Part shown: positions 56,060 to 64,000 of the stretch, piece after piece
Layout of the letters: the number at the start of each line of letters is the position of its first letter
Position numbering within the stretch: position 1 is the first letter of the stretch
The notes under the pieces: model-generated
Databases searched by the model: none
What the model was told of the DNA's origin: nothing
What the model saw: the letters and a program-made list of their open reading frames with translations, nothing else
DNA from: an uncultured Rhodospirillaceae bacterium
Lineage (GTDB): Bacteria > Pseudomonadota > Alphaproteobacteria > Rhodospirillales > Magnetospirillaceae
Direction: 5' to 3'
Length of the DNA stretch: 64,000 bases
Assembly (NCBI GenBank): GCA_937887565.1
Contig: CALABS010000053.1
Span: 1 to 64,000, forward strand
Position numbers and translations under genes: made by a program

Positions 56060-56515
56060 ATGGGAATGAGCAAGCACACCATCGCGCTGGCCTCGGATCA
56101 CGGTGGGGTCGAGATGAAGGCCCTGCTGAAGGAGGAGGTCGAGAAAAAGGGATTCGCCGTCCTCGACCTTGGAACCGACGGCAACGGGTCCGTCGACTAC
56201 CCGGATTTCGCCGAGGCCATGGCCCGGGCGCTGAAGGACGGCAAGGCCGAGAAGGGCATTCTCATGTGCGGTACCGGCATCGGCATCTCCATCGCCGCCA
56301 ACCGCCACGCCCACGTCCGCGCCGCCCTGGTGCATGACGCCTACGGCGCCCGCATGTCGCGCCAGCATAACGACGCCAACGTCCTGGTCCTGGGCGGCCG
56401 CACCATCGGCCCCGAGGTCGCCAAGGAATGCGTCGACATCTTCCTGACCACCGAGTTCGAGGGTGGCCGCCACGCCCGGCGCGTCGCCAAGCTGGCGGAT
56501 GCCGGCGAACGCTGA
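56060..56515 (+). CDS. rpiB: Ribose-5-phosphate isomerase B
   Basis: 151 residues from ATG 56060; ATG 56066 is an alternative. It interconverts ribose and ribulose 5-phosphate. Family motifs are TIALASDHGGVEMKA at the start, MCGTGIGISIAANR with the catalytic Cys, and LVHDAYGARMSRQHNDANVL. It lies upstream of glyA with a 28-bp gap, the common rpiB-glyA-nrdR arrangement of alphaproteobacteria. Confidence 0.95.
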   Translation: MGMSKHTIALASDHGGVEMKALLKEEVEKKGFAVLDLGTDGNGSVDYPDFAEAMARALKDGKAEKGILMCGTGIGISIAANRHAHVRAALVHDAYGARMSRQHNDANVLVLGGRTIGPEVAKECVDIFLTTEFEGGRHARRVAKLADAGER

Positions 56516-56543
56516 TCAACACCGAACCGATCGAAAGACCAGC

Positions 56544-57824
56544 ATGACCACCACCACCGAAGCCTTCTTCCGCACTTCCCTGTCGGAGCGGGACAGCGAC
56601 GTCTTCGCCGCGATCCAGAACGAGCTGAAGCGCCAGCAGGACCAGATCGAGCTGATCGCGTCCGAGAACATCGTCTCGCGCGCCGTCCTGGAGGCGCAGG
56701 GCTCGGTGATGACCAACAAATACGCCGAGGGGTATCCGGGCAAGCGCTACTACGGCGGCTGCGAATTCGTCGACGTCGTCGAGCAGTTGGCCATCGACCG
56801 TGCCTGCCGGATGTTCGGCTGCGGGTTCGCCAACGTCCAGCCAAGCTCGGGCTCGCAGGCCAACCAGGGCGTGTTCATGGCGCTGCTCCAGCCCGGCGAC
56901 ACCATCATGGGAATGTCGCTCGCCGCCGGTGGCCACCTGACCCACGGCGCGGCGCCCAATCAGTCGGGCAAGTGGTTCAAGGCGGTGCAGTACGGCGTGC
57001 GCCAGCAGGACGCGCTCATCGACTTCGACGAGGTCGAGGCGCTGGCCCGCGAGCACAAGCCCAAGCTGATCATCGCCGGCGGTTCGGCCTATCCGCGCAC
57101 CATCGACTTCGCCCGCTTCCGCAAGATCGCCGACGAGGTCGGGGCGTTGTTCATGGTCGACATGGCCCATTTCGCCGGCTTGGTGGCGGGCGGACAGTAT
57201 CCCAGCCCGTTCCCCCACGCCCATGTGGTGACCACCACCACCCACAAGACTCTGCGCGGCCCGCGCGGCGGCATGATCCTGACCAATGACGAGGCCATCG
57301 CCAAGAAGATCAACTCGGCGATCTTCCCCGGCATCCAGGGCGGCCCGCTGATGCACGTCATCGCCGGCAAGGCGGTGGCCTTCGGCGAGGCGCTCGAACC
57401 CGAGTTCAAGGACTACGCCCGCCGGGTGGTCGAGAACGCCCGCGCCCTGGCCGACGTCCTGGTCCGCCGGGGGCTGGCCATCGTGTCGGGGGGCACCGAT
57501 TCGCACCTGATGCTGGTCGACCTGCGGCCCAAGAAGCTGACCGGCAAGGCCGCCGAGGCCAGCCTCGAGCACGCCGGCATGACCTGCAACAAGAACGGCA
57601 TCCCGTTCGATCCCGAGAAGCCGACCATCACCTCGGGAATCCGCCTGGGCACCCCGGCCGGCACCACCCGCGGCTTCGGCGTCGAGGAGTTCCGGACGGT
57701 GGGCGAGATGATCGGCGACGTCCTGGACGGCCTGGCCGCCAATCCCGACGACAACTCGGCGGCCGAGAGCAAGGCCCGCGCCGAGGTGGCCGAACTTTGC
57801 AAGCGCTTCCCGATCTACCAGTGA
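56544..57824 (+). CDS. glyA: Serine hydroxymethyltransferase
   Basis: 426 residues from ATG 56544. It interconverts serine and glycine, feeding one-carbon units to tetrahydrofolate. The PLP lysine lies in VTTTTHKTLRGPRGGMIL. N-terminal IELIASENIVSRAV and KYAEGYPGKRYYGGCE are diagnostic. No glycine riboswitch is seen upstream. It is followed after 62 bp by nrdR in the usual order. Confidence 0.98.
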   Translation: MTTTTEAFFRTSLSERDSDVFAAIQNELKRQQDQIELIASENIVSRAVLEAQGSVMTNKYAEGYPGKRYYGGCEFVDVVEQLAIDRACRMFGCGFANVQPSSGSQANQGVFMALLQPGDTIMGMSLAAGGHLTHGAAPNQSGKWFKAVQYGVRQQDALIDFDEVEALAREHKPKLIIAGGSAYPRTIDFARFRKIADEVGALFMVDMAHFAGLVAGGQYPSPFPHAHVVTTTTHKTLRGPRGGMILTNDEAIAKKINSAIFPGIQGGPLMHVIAGKAVAFGEALEPEFKDYARRVVENARALADVLVRRGLAIVSGGTDSHLMLVDLRPKKLTGKAAEASLEHAGMTCNKNGIPFDPEKPTITSGIRLGTPAGTTRGFGVEEFRTVGEMIGDVLDGLAANPDDNSAAESKARAEVAELCKRFPIYQ

Positions 57825-57886
57825 GTTGATCCAGCGCCGGGGGCCCCAGGGGGCGGCCTCCGGCGAGTCTCCAGGGGGATTTCCAG

Positions 57887-58354
57887 ATGCGTTGTCCGTT
57901 CTGCGGCCATGACGACACCCAGGTGAAGGATTCACGCCCGACCGAGGACAACTCGGCCATCCGGCGGCGGCGCTCGTGCCCCGAATGCGGGTCGCGCTTC
58001 ACCACCTTCGAGCGGGTGCAGATCCGCGACCTGGTGGTGATCAAGAAGGACGGTTCGCGGTCGCCCTTCGATCGCGAGAAGCTGCTCAAGTCGCTGCGCA
58101 TCGCGCTCAGGAAGCGGCCGGTGGACGACGAGCAGATCGAGCGCATCGTCAACGGCATCCACCGCCGCCTCGAAAGCATGGGTGAGAACGAGGTGCCGTC
58201 CAAGTACATCGGCGAGCTGGTGATGGACGTGCTCATGGACCTGGACAAGGTGGCCTACGTCCGCTACGCCTCGGTGTACCGAAACTTCCGCGAAGCCAAG
58301 GACTTCGAGGACTTCCTGGGTAAGATGGTCGGTGGCCTGCGCGACGACGACTGA
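57887..58354 (+). CDS. nrdR: Transcriptional repressor NrdR
   Basis: 155 residues. It represses ribonucleotide reductase genes when dATP is high. The zinc ribbon has four cysteines (MRCPFCGHDDTQVKDSR and RRSCPECGSRFTTFE), followed by an ATP-cone (VVIKKDGSRSPFDREKLLKSL). Length fits the family. It overlaps the ribD start by 23 bp, so the two are probably co-translated. Confidence 0.97.
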   Translation: MRCPFCGHDDTQVKDSRPTEDNSAIRRRRSCPECGSRFTTFERVQIRDLVVIKKDGSRSPFDREKLLKSLRIALRKRPVDDEQIERIVNGIHRRLESMGENEVPSKYIGELVMDVLMDLDKVAYVRYASVYRNFREAKDFEDFLGKMVGGLRDDD

Positions 58355-59447
58355 CGGCGACCGCGCCCATATGCTGGCCGCGCTGGGCCTTGCCCGGCGG
58401 GGTCTGGGGACGGTGTGGCCGAACCCTGCGGTCGGCTGCGTCATCGTCGGCGGCGGCCGCGTGGTCGGCCGCGGCTGGACCCAGCCGGGCGGGCGCCCCC
58501 ACGCGGAGACCGAGGCCCTGGCCATGGCCGGCGAGGCGGCCCGCGGCGCGACGGCCTATGTCAGCCTGGAGCCCTGTTCCCACCACGGCAAGACACCGCC
58601 TTGCGCCGAGGCGCTGATCGCCGCCGGGGTGGCGCGAGTGGTGGTGGCCACCGAGGACCCCGATCCACGGGTGTCCGGCAGGGGGCTCGCCATGCTGCGC
58701 GAGGCCGGCATCCAGGTGACCGAGGGCGTCTGCCGCGCCGAGGCCGACGACCTTAACGCCGGCTTCTTCCTCAAAGTCCGCGAGGGCCGGCCGCTGGTGA
58801 CGCTGAAGCTGGCCACCACGCTGGACGGCCGCATCGCCACCCATACCGGCGAGAGCAAATGGATCACCGGCGAGCCGGCCCGCGCCGTGGCGCATTTGTT
58901 GCGGGCCGAGAACGACGTCGTCATGGTCGGCAGCGGCACCGCCATCGCCGACGATCCCGACCTGACCTGCCGCCTGCCCGGGCTGGAGGAGCGCTCGCCG
59001 GTTCGCGTCGTGGTCGACGGCCGCCTGCGTCTGCCGCTGACCAGCCGTCTCGTCGCCACAGCCAACGAGGTTCCCACCTGGGTGATTACCCAGGAGGGTG
59101 GCGACGAAACCCGTTGCGAGGCGTATCAGGATGCGGGCGTCGAGTTGATCGAGGTCCCCGCCGGCCCCGACCACACGCTCGACATGGCCGAGGCCATGGC
59201 CGCCCTGGCCGAAAGCGGTGTGACGCGGGTGCTGGTCGAAGGGGGCTCGCATCTGGCGGCCGCGCTGTTGCGGGACGGGCTGGTGGACCGGATGGTATGG
59301 TTTCGGGCGCCGCGCCTGATCGGCGGCGACGGACTGCCGGCGGCCCAGGCCTTCGGGGTCGACCATCTGGCGGCCACGCCGGGATTCGAGAGGGTCGACG
59401 TGCGGCCGCTGGGCGACGACGTCATGGAAACCTACAAGAAGATCTAG
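58332..59447 (+). CDS. ribD: Bifunctional riboflavin deaminase/reductase
   Basis: 371 residues from GTG 58332 (ATG 58371 is a poorer start, as it would remove the first helix). The N-terminal deaminase has HAETEALAMAG and the zinc motif PCSHHGKTPPCAEA. The C-terminal reductase begins RPLVTLKLATTLDGRIATHTGES. Together they give the pyrimidine precursor of riboflavin. It leads ribD-ribE-ribBA-ribH-nusB-thiL. No FMN riboswitch is seen upstream. Confidence 0.96.
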   Translation: MACATTTDGDRAHMLAALGLARRGLGTVWPNPAVGCVIVGGGRVVGRGWTQPGGRPHAETEALAMAGEAARGATAYVSLEPCSHHGKTPPCAEALIAAGVARVVVATEDPDPRVSGRGLAMLREAGIQVTEGVCRAEADDLNAGFFLKVREGRPLVTLKLATTLDGRIATHTGESKWITGEPARAVAHLLRAENDVVMVGSGTAIADDPDLTCRLPGLEERSPVRVVVDGRLRLPLTSRLVATANEVPTWVITQEGGDETRCEAYQDAGVELIEVPAGPDHTLDMAEAMAALAESGVTRVLVEGGSHLAAALLRDGLVDRMVWFRAPRLIGGDGLPAAQAFGVDHLAATPGFERVDVRPLGDDVMETYKKI

Positions 59448-59465
59448 AGAGGAGAGGGCCGGGCG

Positions 59466-60059
59466 ATGTTCACGGGAATCGTCACCGATCTGGGCCGGGT
59501 GCGGCGGGTCGTGAAGGGGGCGGGCAGGGAAACCCGTTTCGAGATCGACACGGCCTACGACACTGGAAGCATCGAGATCGGCGCCTCAATCGCCCATAAC
59601 GGCGTCTGCCTGACCATCGTCGAGGTGGGCGAGGGTTGGTACGCCATCGAGGCCTCGGCCGAGACCCTGTCCAAGACCACCTTGGGCGACTGGGTCGAGG
59701 GCTCGCCCGTCAACCTCGAACGCGCCATGAAGGTCGGTGACGAGCTGGGCGGCCATATCGTGTCGGGTCACGTCGACGGAGTGGCGGTGGTCACCGCCAT
59801 CGTTCCCGAGAACCAGTCGCTGCGCTTCACCTTCGAGGCCCCGGCCGAGCTGGAGAAATTCGTCGCCCCCAAGGGCTCGGTGGCGCTCGACGGCGTGTCG
59901 CTGACTGTCAACGAGGTTGATGGCCGCCGCTTCGGCATCAACGTCATTCCCCATACCCAGGCCGTGACCACCTTCGGCACCTACAGCGTCGGCAGTCGCG
60001 TGAATATGGAAATCGACATGCTCGCGCGCTATGTTGCCCGCCTTCTGGAAAGGGATTGA
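59466..60059 (+). CDS. ribE: Riboflavin synthase alpha subunit
   Basis: 197 residues made of two repeated lumazine-binding barrels. The opening MFTGIVTDLGRV, then NGVCLTIVEV and the second-domain GVSLTVNEV are the family repeats. It converts two lumazine molecules to riboflavin. It lies 18 bp after ribD, with GAGAGG upstream. The next gene, ribBA, starts 6 bp after its stop. Confidence 0.97.
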   Translation: MFTGIVTDLGRVRRVVKGAGRETRFEIDTAYDTGSIEIGASIAHNGVCLTIVEVGEGWYAIEASAETLSKTTLGDWVEGSPVNLERAMKVGDELGGHIVSGHVDGVAVVTAIVPENQSLRFTFEAPAELEKFVAPKGSVALDGVSLTVNEVDGRRFGINVIPHTQAVTTFGTYSVGSRVNMEIDMLARYVARLLERD

Positions 60060-60065
60060 GCGGCC

Positions 60066-61184
60066 GTGTCCGAATACCACCAGTACCTCTCCTCGATCGA
60101 GGAGATCATCGACGAGGCCCGCCAGGGCCGCATGTTCATCCTGGTCGACGACGAGGACCGCGAGAACGAAGGCGATCTGGTCATCCCGTCCCAGATGGCA
60201 ACCCCGGACGCCATCAATTTCATGGCCAAGCACGGGCGCGGCCTGGTCTGCCTGTCGCTGACCCGCGGCCGCTGCGAGGAGCTGGGGCTGCGCCCCATGA
60301 GCAGCAACAACGGCACTCGCATGGAGACCGCCTTCACGGTGTCCATCGAGGCCCGCGAGGGCGTGACCACCGGCATCTCGGCCGCCGACCGCGCCCGCAC
60401 CATCCAGGTGGCCATCGACCCCAGCAAGTCCCGCCACGACATCGTGACCCCCGGCCACGTCTTCCCGCTGCAGGCCCGCGAGGGCGGCGTGCTGGTGCGG
60501 GCGGGGCACACCGAGGCCGCCGTCGACATCTCGCGGCTGGCGGGCCTCACCCCGTCGGGCGTCATCTGCGAGATCATGAACGACGACGGCACCATGGCCC
60601 GCATGCCGGATCTGGTGAAGTTCGCCCAGTTCCACGGCCTCAAGATCGCCACCATCGCCGATCTCATCGCCTATCGCCGCCGCCACGACAAGATCGTGCG
60701 CCGCGAGATCGAGACGCCGTTCCATTCCAAGTGGGGCGGCGACTGGAAGATGATGGTCTACGTCAACACCGTCGCCTACGCCGAGCACATCGCCCTGGTC
60801 AAGGGCAATATCATGCACGGCGAGGGCCCGGTGATGGTCCGCGTCCATGCCGTCAACATCCTCGACGACGTTCTCGGTGACCAGGGCTCGGGCAAGGCCG
60901 GCCAGCTTCATTCTGCCATGGAGATGATCGCCGGCCACGGTCGCGGCGTGGTCGTCCTGGTGCGCGAGCCCCGCGCCACCAGCCTGTCCGATCAGGTCCG
61001 CGCCCAGTTGGCGGCCCAGCCCGCCCCGGCCTCGTTGCGCGACTACGGCGTCGGTGCCCAGATCCTTTTGGACCTCGGCGTGCGCGAGATGATCCTGCTG
61101 TCCAACACCAAGGGCAAGACCCTGGTGGGGCTGGAAGGGTTCGGGCTGGAAGTGGTCGAGCAGCGGCCGATCCCCGCCGCCTGA
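60066..61184 (+). CDS. ribBA: DHBP synthase with degenerate GTP cyclohydrolase II domain
   Basis: 372 residues from GTG 60066. The N-terminal DHBP synthase is intact: DDEDRENEGDLVIPSQ, then GLVCLSLTRGRCEELGL and TEAAVDISRLAGLTPSG. It makes dihydroxybutanone phosphate. The C-terminal GCH II domain is reduced. It lacks the zinc cysteines (CxxG...CDCG) and a region near RQEGRGIGLxxK, leaving VREPRATSLSD in its place. This is the RibBX type, probably without GTP cyclohydrolase II activity, so ribA should lie elsewhere. Confidence 0.93.
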   Translation: MSEYHQYLSSIEEIIDEARQGRMFILVDDEDRENEGDLVIPSQMATPDAINFMAKHGRGLVCLSLTRGRCEELGLRPMSSNNGTRMETAFTVSIEAREGVTTGISAADRARTIQVAIDPSKSRHDIVTPGHVFPLQAREGGVLVRAGHTEAAVDISRLAGLTPSGVICEIMNDDGTMARMPDLVKFAQFHGLKIATIADLIAYRRRHDKIVRREIETPFHSKWGGDWKMMVYVNTVAYAEHIALVKGNIMHGEGPVMVRVHAVNILDDVLGDQGSGKAGQLHSAMEMIAGHGRGVVVLVREPRATSLSDQVRAQLAAQPAPASLRDYGVGAQILLDLGVREMILLSNTKGKTLVGLEGFGLEVVEQRPIPAA

Positions 61185-61196
61185 GGAGAGAACGTC

Positions 61197-61646
61197 ATGA
61201 AGGCCAGGGTGTTGATCATCGAGGCGCGGTTCTACGACCACATCGCCGACATGCTGCTGGAGGGCGCCGTCAAGGCGCTGGAGGCCGAAGGCGCTGCCTG
61301 GGACAAGATCACCGTGCCCGGCATCTACGAGATTCCGGCCGCGCTGGAGATGGTTGTCGCCGCCCAGGAGGGCGGCACCATCGACAAGAAATACGACGGC
61401 TATGTCACCCTCGGCACCGCCATCCGGGGCGAGAGCGATCATTACCACCACGTTTCCGCCGAGTGCATGCGCGGCCAGACCGAGTTGTCGGTCAGGTATC
61501 GCCTGGCGCTGGGCAGCGGGGTGCTGACCGTCCACGACGAGGCCCAGGCCCTGGCGCGGGCCGACGCCACTCGCAAGGACCTGGGGGGGCAGGCGGCGCG
61601 CGCCTGCCTCCGCATGCTGGATCTCAAGCGCGAGCTGAAACTGTAA
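61197..61646 (+). CDS. ribH: 6,7-dimethyl-8-ribityllumazine synthase
   Basis: 149 residues. It condenses the DHBP and pyrimidine precursors to lumazine. The fold markers are VPGIYEIPAALEMV, TLGTAIRGESDHYHHVSAEC with the catalytic histidine region, and a C-terminal helix. GAGG lies upstream of ATG 61197, 12 bp after ribBA. The pathway genes thus run ribD, ribE, ribBA, ribH in this window. Confidence 0.97.
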   Translation: MKARVLIIEARFYDHIADMLLEGAVKALEAEGAAWDKITVPGIYEIPAALEMVVAAQEGGTIDKKYDGYVTLGTAIRGESDHYHHVSAECMRGQTELSVRYRLALGSGVLTVHDEAQALARADATRKDLGGQAARACLRMLDLKRELKL

Positions 61647-61654
61647 AAGATTAG

Positions 61655-62131
61655 ATGAGCAAAGCCCCCAACAAGCCCAATCCCAACGCCGCCCGCCGCA
61701 GCGCGGCGCGGCTGGCCGCCGTCCAGGCGCTTTATTCCATGGAGATCACCGGAGTGACCGCCGAGGAGGCGCTGGACGAGTTCCGCCAGCGCCTGGACGA
61801 GCCGCGTGGCCGCATGGCCGCCCCCGACGGCGATCTCGTCGCCTTCCTGGTGACTGGCACCACCGCCGAGGCCGAACCGCTGGACGCCGTGATCGGGCGG
61901 TCGCTGGCCCGGGACTGGTCGGTGGACCGCCTGGAGGCGGTGCTGCGCGCCATTCTTCGCGCCGGCGCGTACGAGATCAAGTCGCGGCCGCAGACCCCGG
62001 CCCGGGTCGCCATCTCGGAATACGTGGACGTGGCCCACGCCTTTTACGCCGGTCCCGAGCCGGGGCTGGTCAACGCCGTCCTCGACAAGGTGGCCCGGGA
62101 ACTGCGGCCCGCCGAGTTCGGGGCCGGCTGA
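61655..62131 (+). CDS. nusB: Transcription antitermination factor NusB
   Basis: 158 residues. It binds boxA RNA with NusE and supports rRNA antitermination. The opening ARRSAARLAAVQALYSMEITG is typical, as is the closing NAVLDKVARELRP. It starts 8 bp after ribH. The ribH-nusB-thiL order is conserved in many proteobacteria. Confidence 0.96.
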   Translation: MSKAPNKPNPNAARRSAARLAAVQALYSMEITGVTAEEALDEFRQRLDEPRGRMAAPDGDLVAFLVTGTTAEAEPLDAVIGRSLARDWSVDRLEAVLRAILRAGAYEIKSRPQTPARVAISEYVDVAHAFYAGPEPGLVNAVLDKVARELRPAEFGAG

Positions 62132-62140
62132 GCGCCCGCC

Positions 62141-63109
62141 ATGGGCGCGCCTCCCGACGAGTTCCGGCTGATCGCCGACCTGTTCGCGCCCCTGGCGGCG
62201 GGGTTTCCCGGTGCGCTCGGCCTGGCCGACGACGCCGCCCTGCTGCCGTGCCCGCCCGATGCGGACTGCGTGGCGACCGTCGACGCCATCGTCGCCGGAA
62301 TCCACTTTCTGCCGGACGCGCCGCCCGAGGAGATCGCCCGCCGCCTGGTGCGGGTGAACGTTTCCGACCTCGCCGCCAAGGGCGCGCGGCCGGTGGCGGC
62401 GCTGCTGACGGCGGCCTTCCCCAAGGGCATCGACGATGACTGGCTGCGCCGCTTCGCCGCCGCGCTGGGCGAGGATCTGCGCCTGTTCGGCATGGCCCTG
62501 GCCGGTGGCGATACCGTCGCGACCCCGGGGCCGCTGACCCTGTCCCTGACCGCGTTCGGCCAGGTGGCGCGGGGGCGGATGCTCCTGCGCTCGGGGGCGT
62601 CGGCCGGCGACGACGTCTGGGTCAGCGGCACCATCGGCGACGCCGCCCTGGGCCTGCTGGTGGCCACCGGCGCCCTGCCGGCGGATCGCCACCTGGAGGA
62701 CCGCTACCGCATGCCGCGGCCACGGGCGGAGCTTGGACCGCATCTGGTGGGCGTGGCCTCGGCCGCCATGGACGTTTCGGATGGGCTGGTCCAGGATCTC
62801 GGCCACCTCTGCCGCGCCTCCGGGCTGGGGGCGGCGATCGGCGCCGACGCCGTTCCGCTTTCCGATGCGGCGGCGGCCGTCGTGGCGGCCGACCACTCCC
62901 ATCTTGCCACCGTGCTGACGGGAGGCGATGATTACGAACTCTTGTTCACCGCCCCGCCGGATCGCCGGGCCGGGGTCGCCGAAACCGCCGCCGGCATCGG
63001 CGTGGCGGTGACCCGCATCGGCGCGATGACGGCGGGGGAGGGGGTGACGGTGGCGGACGCGGACGGGCACCCGCTGGTCCTCGCCCACGGGGGGTGGCGC
63101 CACTTCTAG
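62141..63109 (+). CDS. thiL: Thiamine-monophosphate kinase
   Basis: 322 residues. It makes thiamine diphosphate from the monophosphate. GLADDAALLPCP, GIHFLPDAPPEEIARRLVRVNVSDLAAKGARP and SGTIGDAALGL are the AIR-synthase-like ATP motifs of ThiL. The N-terminus MGAPPDEFRLIADLFAPLA fits. It starts 9 bp after nusB and ends 21 bp before the next gene. No TPP riboswitch is seen upstream of this run. Confidence 0.96.
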   Translation: MGAPPDEFRLIADLFAPLAAGFPGALGLADDAALLPCPPDADCVATVDAIVAGIHFLPDAPPEEIARRLVRVNVSDLAAKGARPVAALLTAAFPKGIDDDWLRRFAAALGEDLRLFGMALAGGDTVATPGPLTLSLTAFGQVARGRMLLRSGASAGDDVWVSGTIGDAALGLLVATGALPADRHLEDRYRMPRPRAELGPHLVGVASAAMDVSDGLVQDLGHLCRASGLGAAIGADAVPLSDAAAAVVAADHSHLATVLTGGDDYELLFTAPPDRRAGVAETAAGIGVAVTRIGAMTAGEGVTVADADGHPLVLAHGGWRHF

Positions 63110-63130
63110 CGGTTTTCGGGGGGCCGGCTC

Positions 63131-63595
63131 TTGGTACGTCTCATCTTCATCGTCGTCGCCTTCCTGATGATGATCGGCGCGCTGATCGGCGGCCTGTATT
63201 TCTGGGGCGTCGATCCGCTGGCGCAGCTGGACCTCATGCTCGGCAAGGCACCGGCCGATTCCGCCCAGCAGCAGGAGACCGCCCCGCAAGCCAGCTATGT
63301 CGATTTCGGCATCCTGATCGTGCCGATCATCCAGGACCGCGAGATCAAGAAGCAGGCCGAGATGGTCCTGCGGCTGCAGGTGCCGCGCGACAAGAAGGAG
63401 AAGGTGGCGTCCAACCTTCCCCGCCTGCAGCATGCCTTCCTGCAGGACATGATGGGCTACCTGTCGCTGCGCCTGCGCGGCGGCGCGGGGATCGATACCG
63501 TCGCGGTGTCGCGGCGGCTGACGGCGGTCGCCGGGAAGACCCTGGGGGCCGGCCATGTGGAGGATGTCGTCATCGAGCAGTCGGCGGTGAAGTGA
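63131..63595 (+). CDS. FliL-like single-helix membrane protein
   Basis: 154 residues, probably from TTG 63131. One membrane helix lies at about 4-26, then a periplasmic region. The pattern (LRLQVPRDKKEKVASNLPRL, then DTVAVSRRLTAVAGKTLG and VEDVVIEQSAVK) resembles FliL and related stator-linked proteins, with a helix running into a final beta strand. It lies beside thiL and hppA rather than flagellar genes, so a motility role is uncertain. I can only say it has a FliL-like architecture. Confidence 0.6.
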   Translation: MVRLIFIVVAFLMMIGALIGGLYFWGVDPLAQLDLMLGKAPADSAQQQETAPQASYVDFGILIVPIIQDREIKKQAEMVLRLQVPRDKKEKVASNLPRLQHAFLQDMMGYLSLRLRGGAGIDTVAVSRRLTAVAGKTLGAGHVEDVVIEQSAVK

Positions 63596-63632
63596 TCGCC
63601 TGCTTCGCGACCGGTGTTACCTCTCGATAGTT

Positions 63633-63648
63633 TAGAACAATTGTTCTA
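63633..63648. promoter_or_regulatory. Perfect 16-bp palindrome upstream of hppA
   Basis: TAGAACAATTGTTCTA reads identically on both strands and sits in an AT-rich patch between the FliL-like gene and hppA. It contains GAAC-N4-GTTC, the geometry of SOS boxes in Gram-positive bacteria. Alphaproteobacterial LexA sites are usually direct GTTC-N7-GTTC repeats, so another regulator is more likely. A terminator role for the operon is possible, but there is no loop or T-tract. Confidence 0.4.
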
Positions 63649-63828
63649 TTAGATATTACTCATAAGCATCCTAAGGGCATGGCGGCCAAAGCATTTTATT
63701 GCATCGGCTCTATTCTTCTGGCAGCTTTTTCGCGCTTCGTCGGCTTTCCCTCCAACCGGCAAACAAGCGAAGGCTGGGGTACCAGGGAAATCGGCAAGGA
63801 AAAGAAGCTGCTGAGGGGAAATCCAGAC

Positions 63829-64000
63829 ATGGCTTACTTTTTCGTCATCGCGTGCGGCGTGGTGGCGTTGCTCTATGGGGCATACGCGATCAAGTCCGTC
63901 ATGGCGACCTCCGCGGGCACTCCGCGCATGCAGGAGATCGCCGGCGCCGTCCAGGAGGGCGCCAAGGCTTACCTGAACCGTCAGTACACCACCATCGCCA
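63829..64000 (+). CDS. hppA: Membrane-bound proton-translocating pyrophosphatase (3' end outside window)
   Basis: The first 57 residues only. The sequence MAYFFVIACGVVALLYGAY, then MQEIAGAVQEGAKAYLNRQY matches the N-terminus of H+-PPases such as that of Rhodospirillum rubrum. The pump couples pyrophosphate hydrolysis to proton export. AGGGG precedes ATG 63829. An in-frame ATG at 63679 would add 50 residues without family similarity and is rejected. The K-dependence motif lies beyond the window. Confidence 0.93.
   Translation, partial: MAYFFVIACGVVALLYGAYAIKSVMATSAGTPRMQEIAGAVQEGAKAYLNRQYTTIA

Noticed and set aside
63679..63828. Longer N-terminus for hppA from an ATG at 63679
   Set aside because: In frame and open, but the 50 added residues do not resemble any pyrophosphatase N-terminus; ATG 63829 does and has AGGGG upstream.

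Overview
The window is a high-GC, gene-dense stretch of chromosome from an alphaproteobacterium. It is most likely a Rhodospirillales member close to Magnetospirillum. This rests on gene order (rpoZ-spoT-pdxJ-acpS-lepB-rnc-era-recO and nrdR-ribD-ribE-ribBA-ribH-nusB-thiL), alphaproteobacterial families (PopZ, MucR, the FYDLN-acid protein, Bpt, Zn-independent HemB), a membrane pyrophosphatase, and many redox, chemotaxis and c-di-GMP proteins. The genus is inference. No phage, insertion sequence, CRISPR array, rRNA or plasmid module is visible, so this looks like core chromosome.

Layout. 0-5.2 kb: signalling block on the minus strand (partial MCP, CheW, FixL-like PAS hybrid kinase), then tRNA-Asn and tRNA-Cys sharing one promoter. 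5.2-13.3 kb: PIMT-like protein, TolC-type outer-membrane channel, PopZ, ValS and a PilJ-PAS-PAS-GGDEF cyclase. 13.3-15.5 kb: minus-strand FYDLN protein, bacteriohemerythrin, Fe-S uracil-DNA glycosylase and a NYN nuclease-like protein. 15.6-23 kb: the housekeeping run from rpoZ to recO, with tight stop/start overlaps and a pair of REP-like palindromes after era. 23-28.4 kb: parC, then a TRAP transporter whose binding protein faces its two permease genes. 28.4-31.8 kb: Bpt, an RDD protein, MotB and MotA. 32-38.5 kb: flavin reductase, threonine dehydratase, penicillin acylase, methylmalonyl-CoA epimerase, Tag and a secreted coiled-coil protein. 38.5-46.2 kb: LolC/E-LolD, an HNH-like mini-protein, a tandem HD/HD-GYP protein, DnaE, a WHy lipoprotein and a small membrane protein. 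46.3-50.7 kb: GT2, GH17 membrane protein, FkbM methyltransferase and a sugar-phosphate mutarotase. 50.7-56 kb: pentapeptide protein, HemB, MetY, an HIBYL-CoA-hydrolase-like protein, a small alphaproteobacterial protein and MucR. 56-63.6 kb: rpiB, glyA, nrdR, the riboflavin genes, nusB, thiL and a FliL-like protein. The start of hppA runs off the right edge.

How the parts work together. Several independent signals point to sensing of oxygen or redox state coupled to movement and polarity: an MCP/CheW pair, a FixL-type PAS kinase, a hemerythrin with an FNR-geometry palindrome upstream, MotAB, a GGDEF cyclase, an HD-GYP protein, and a PopZ carrying two copies of a FliM-like CheY-binding motif. 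That PopZ motif is the observation I rate highest. The other main points are a degenerate GTP cyclohydrolase II domain in RibBA, a terminator-like hairpin in the metY leader, a repeat that supplies a ribosome-binding site, and the GT2/GH17/FkbM envelope-glycan cluster.
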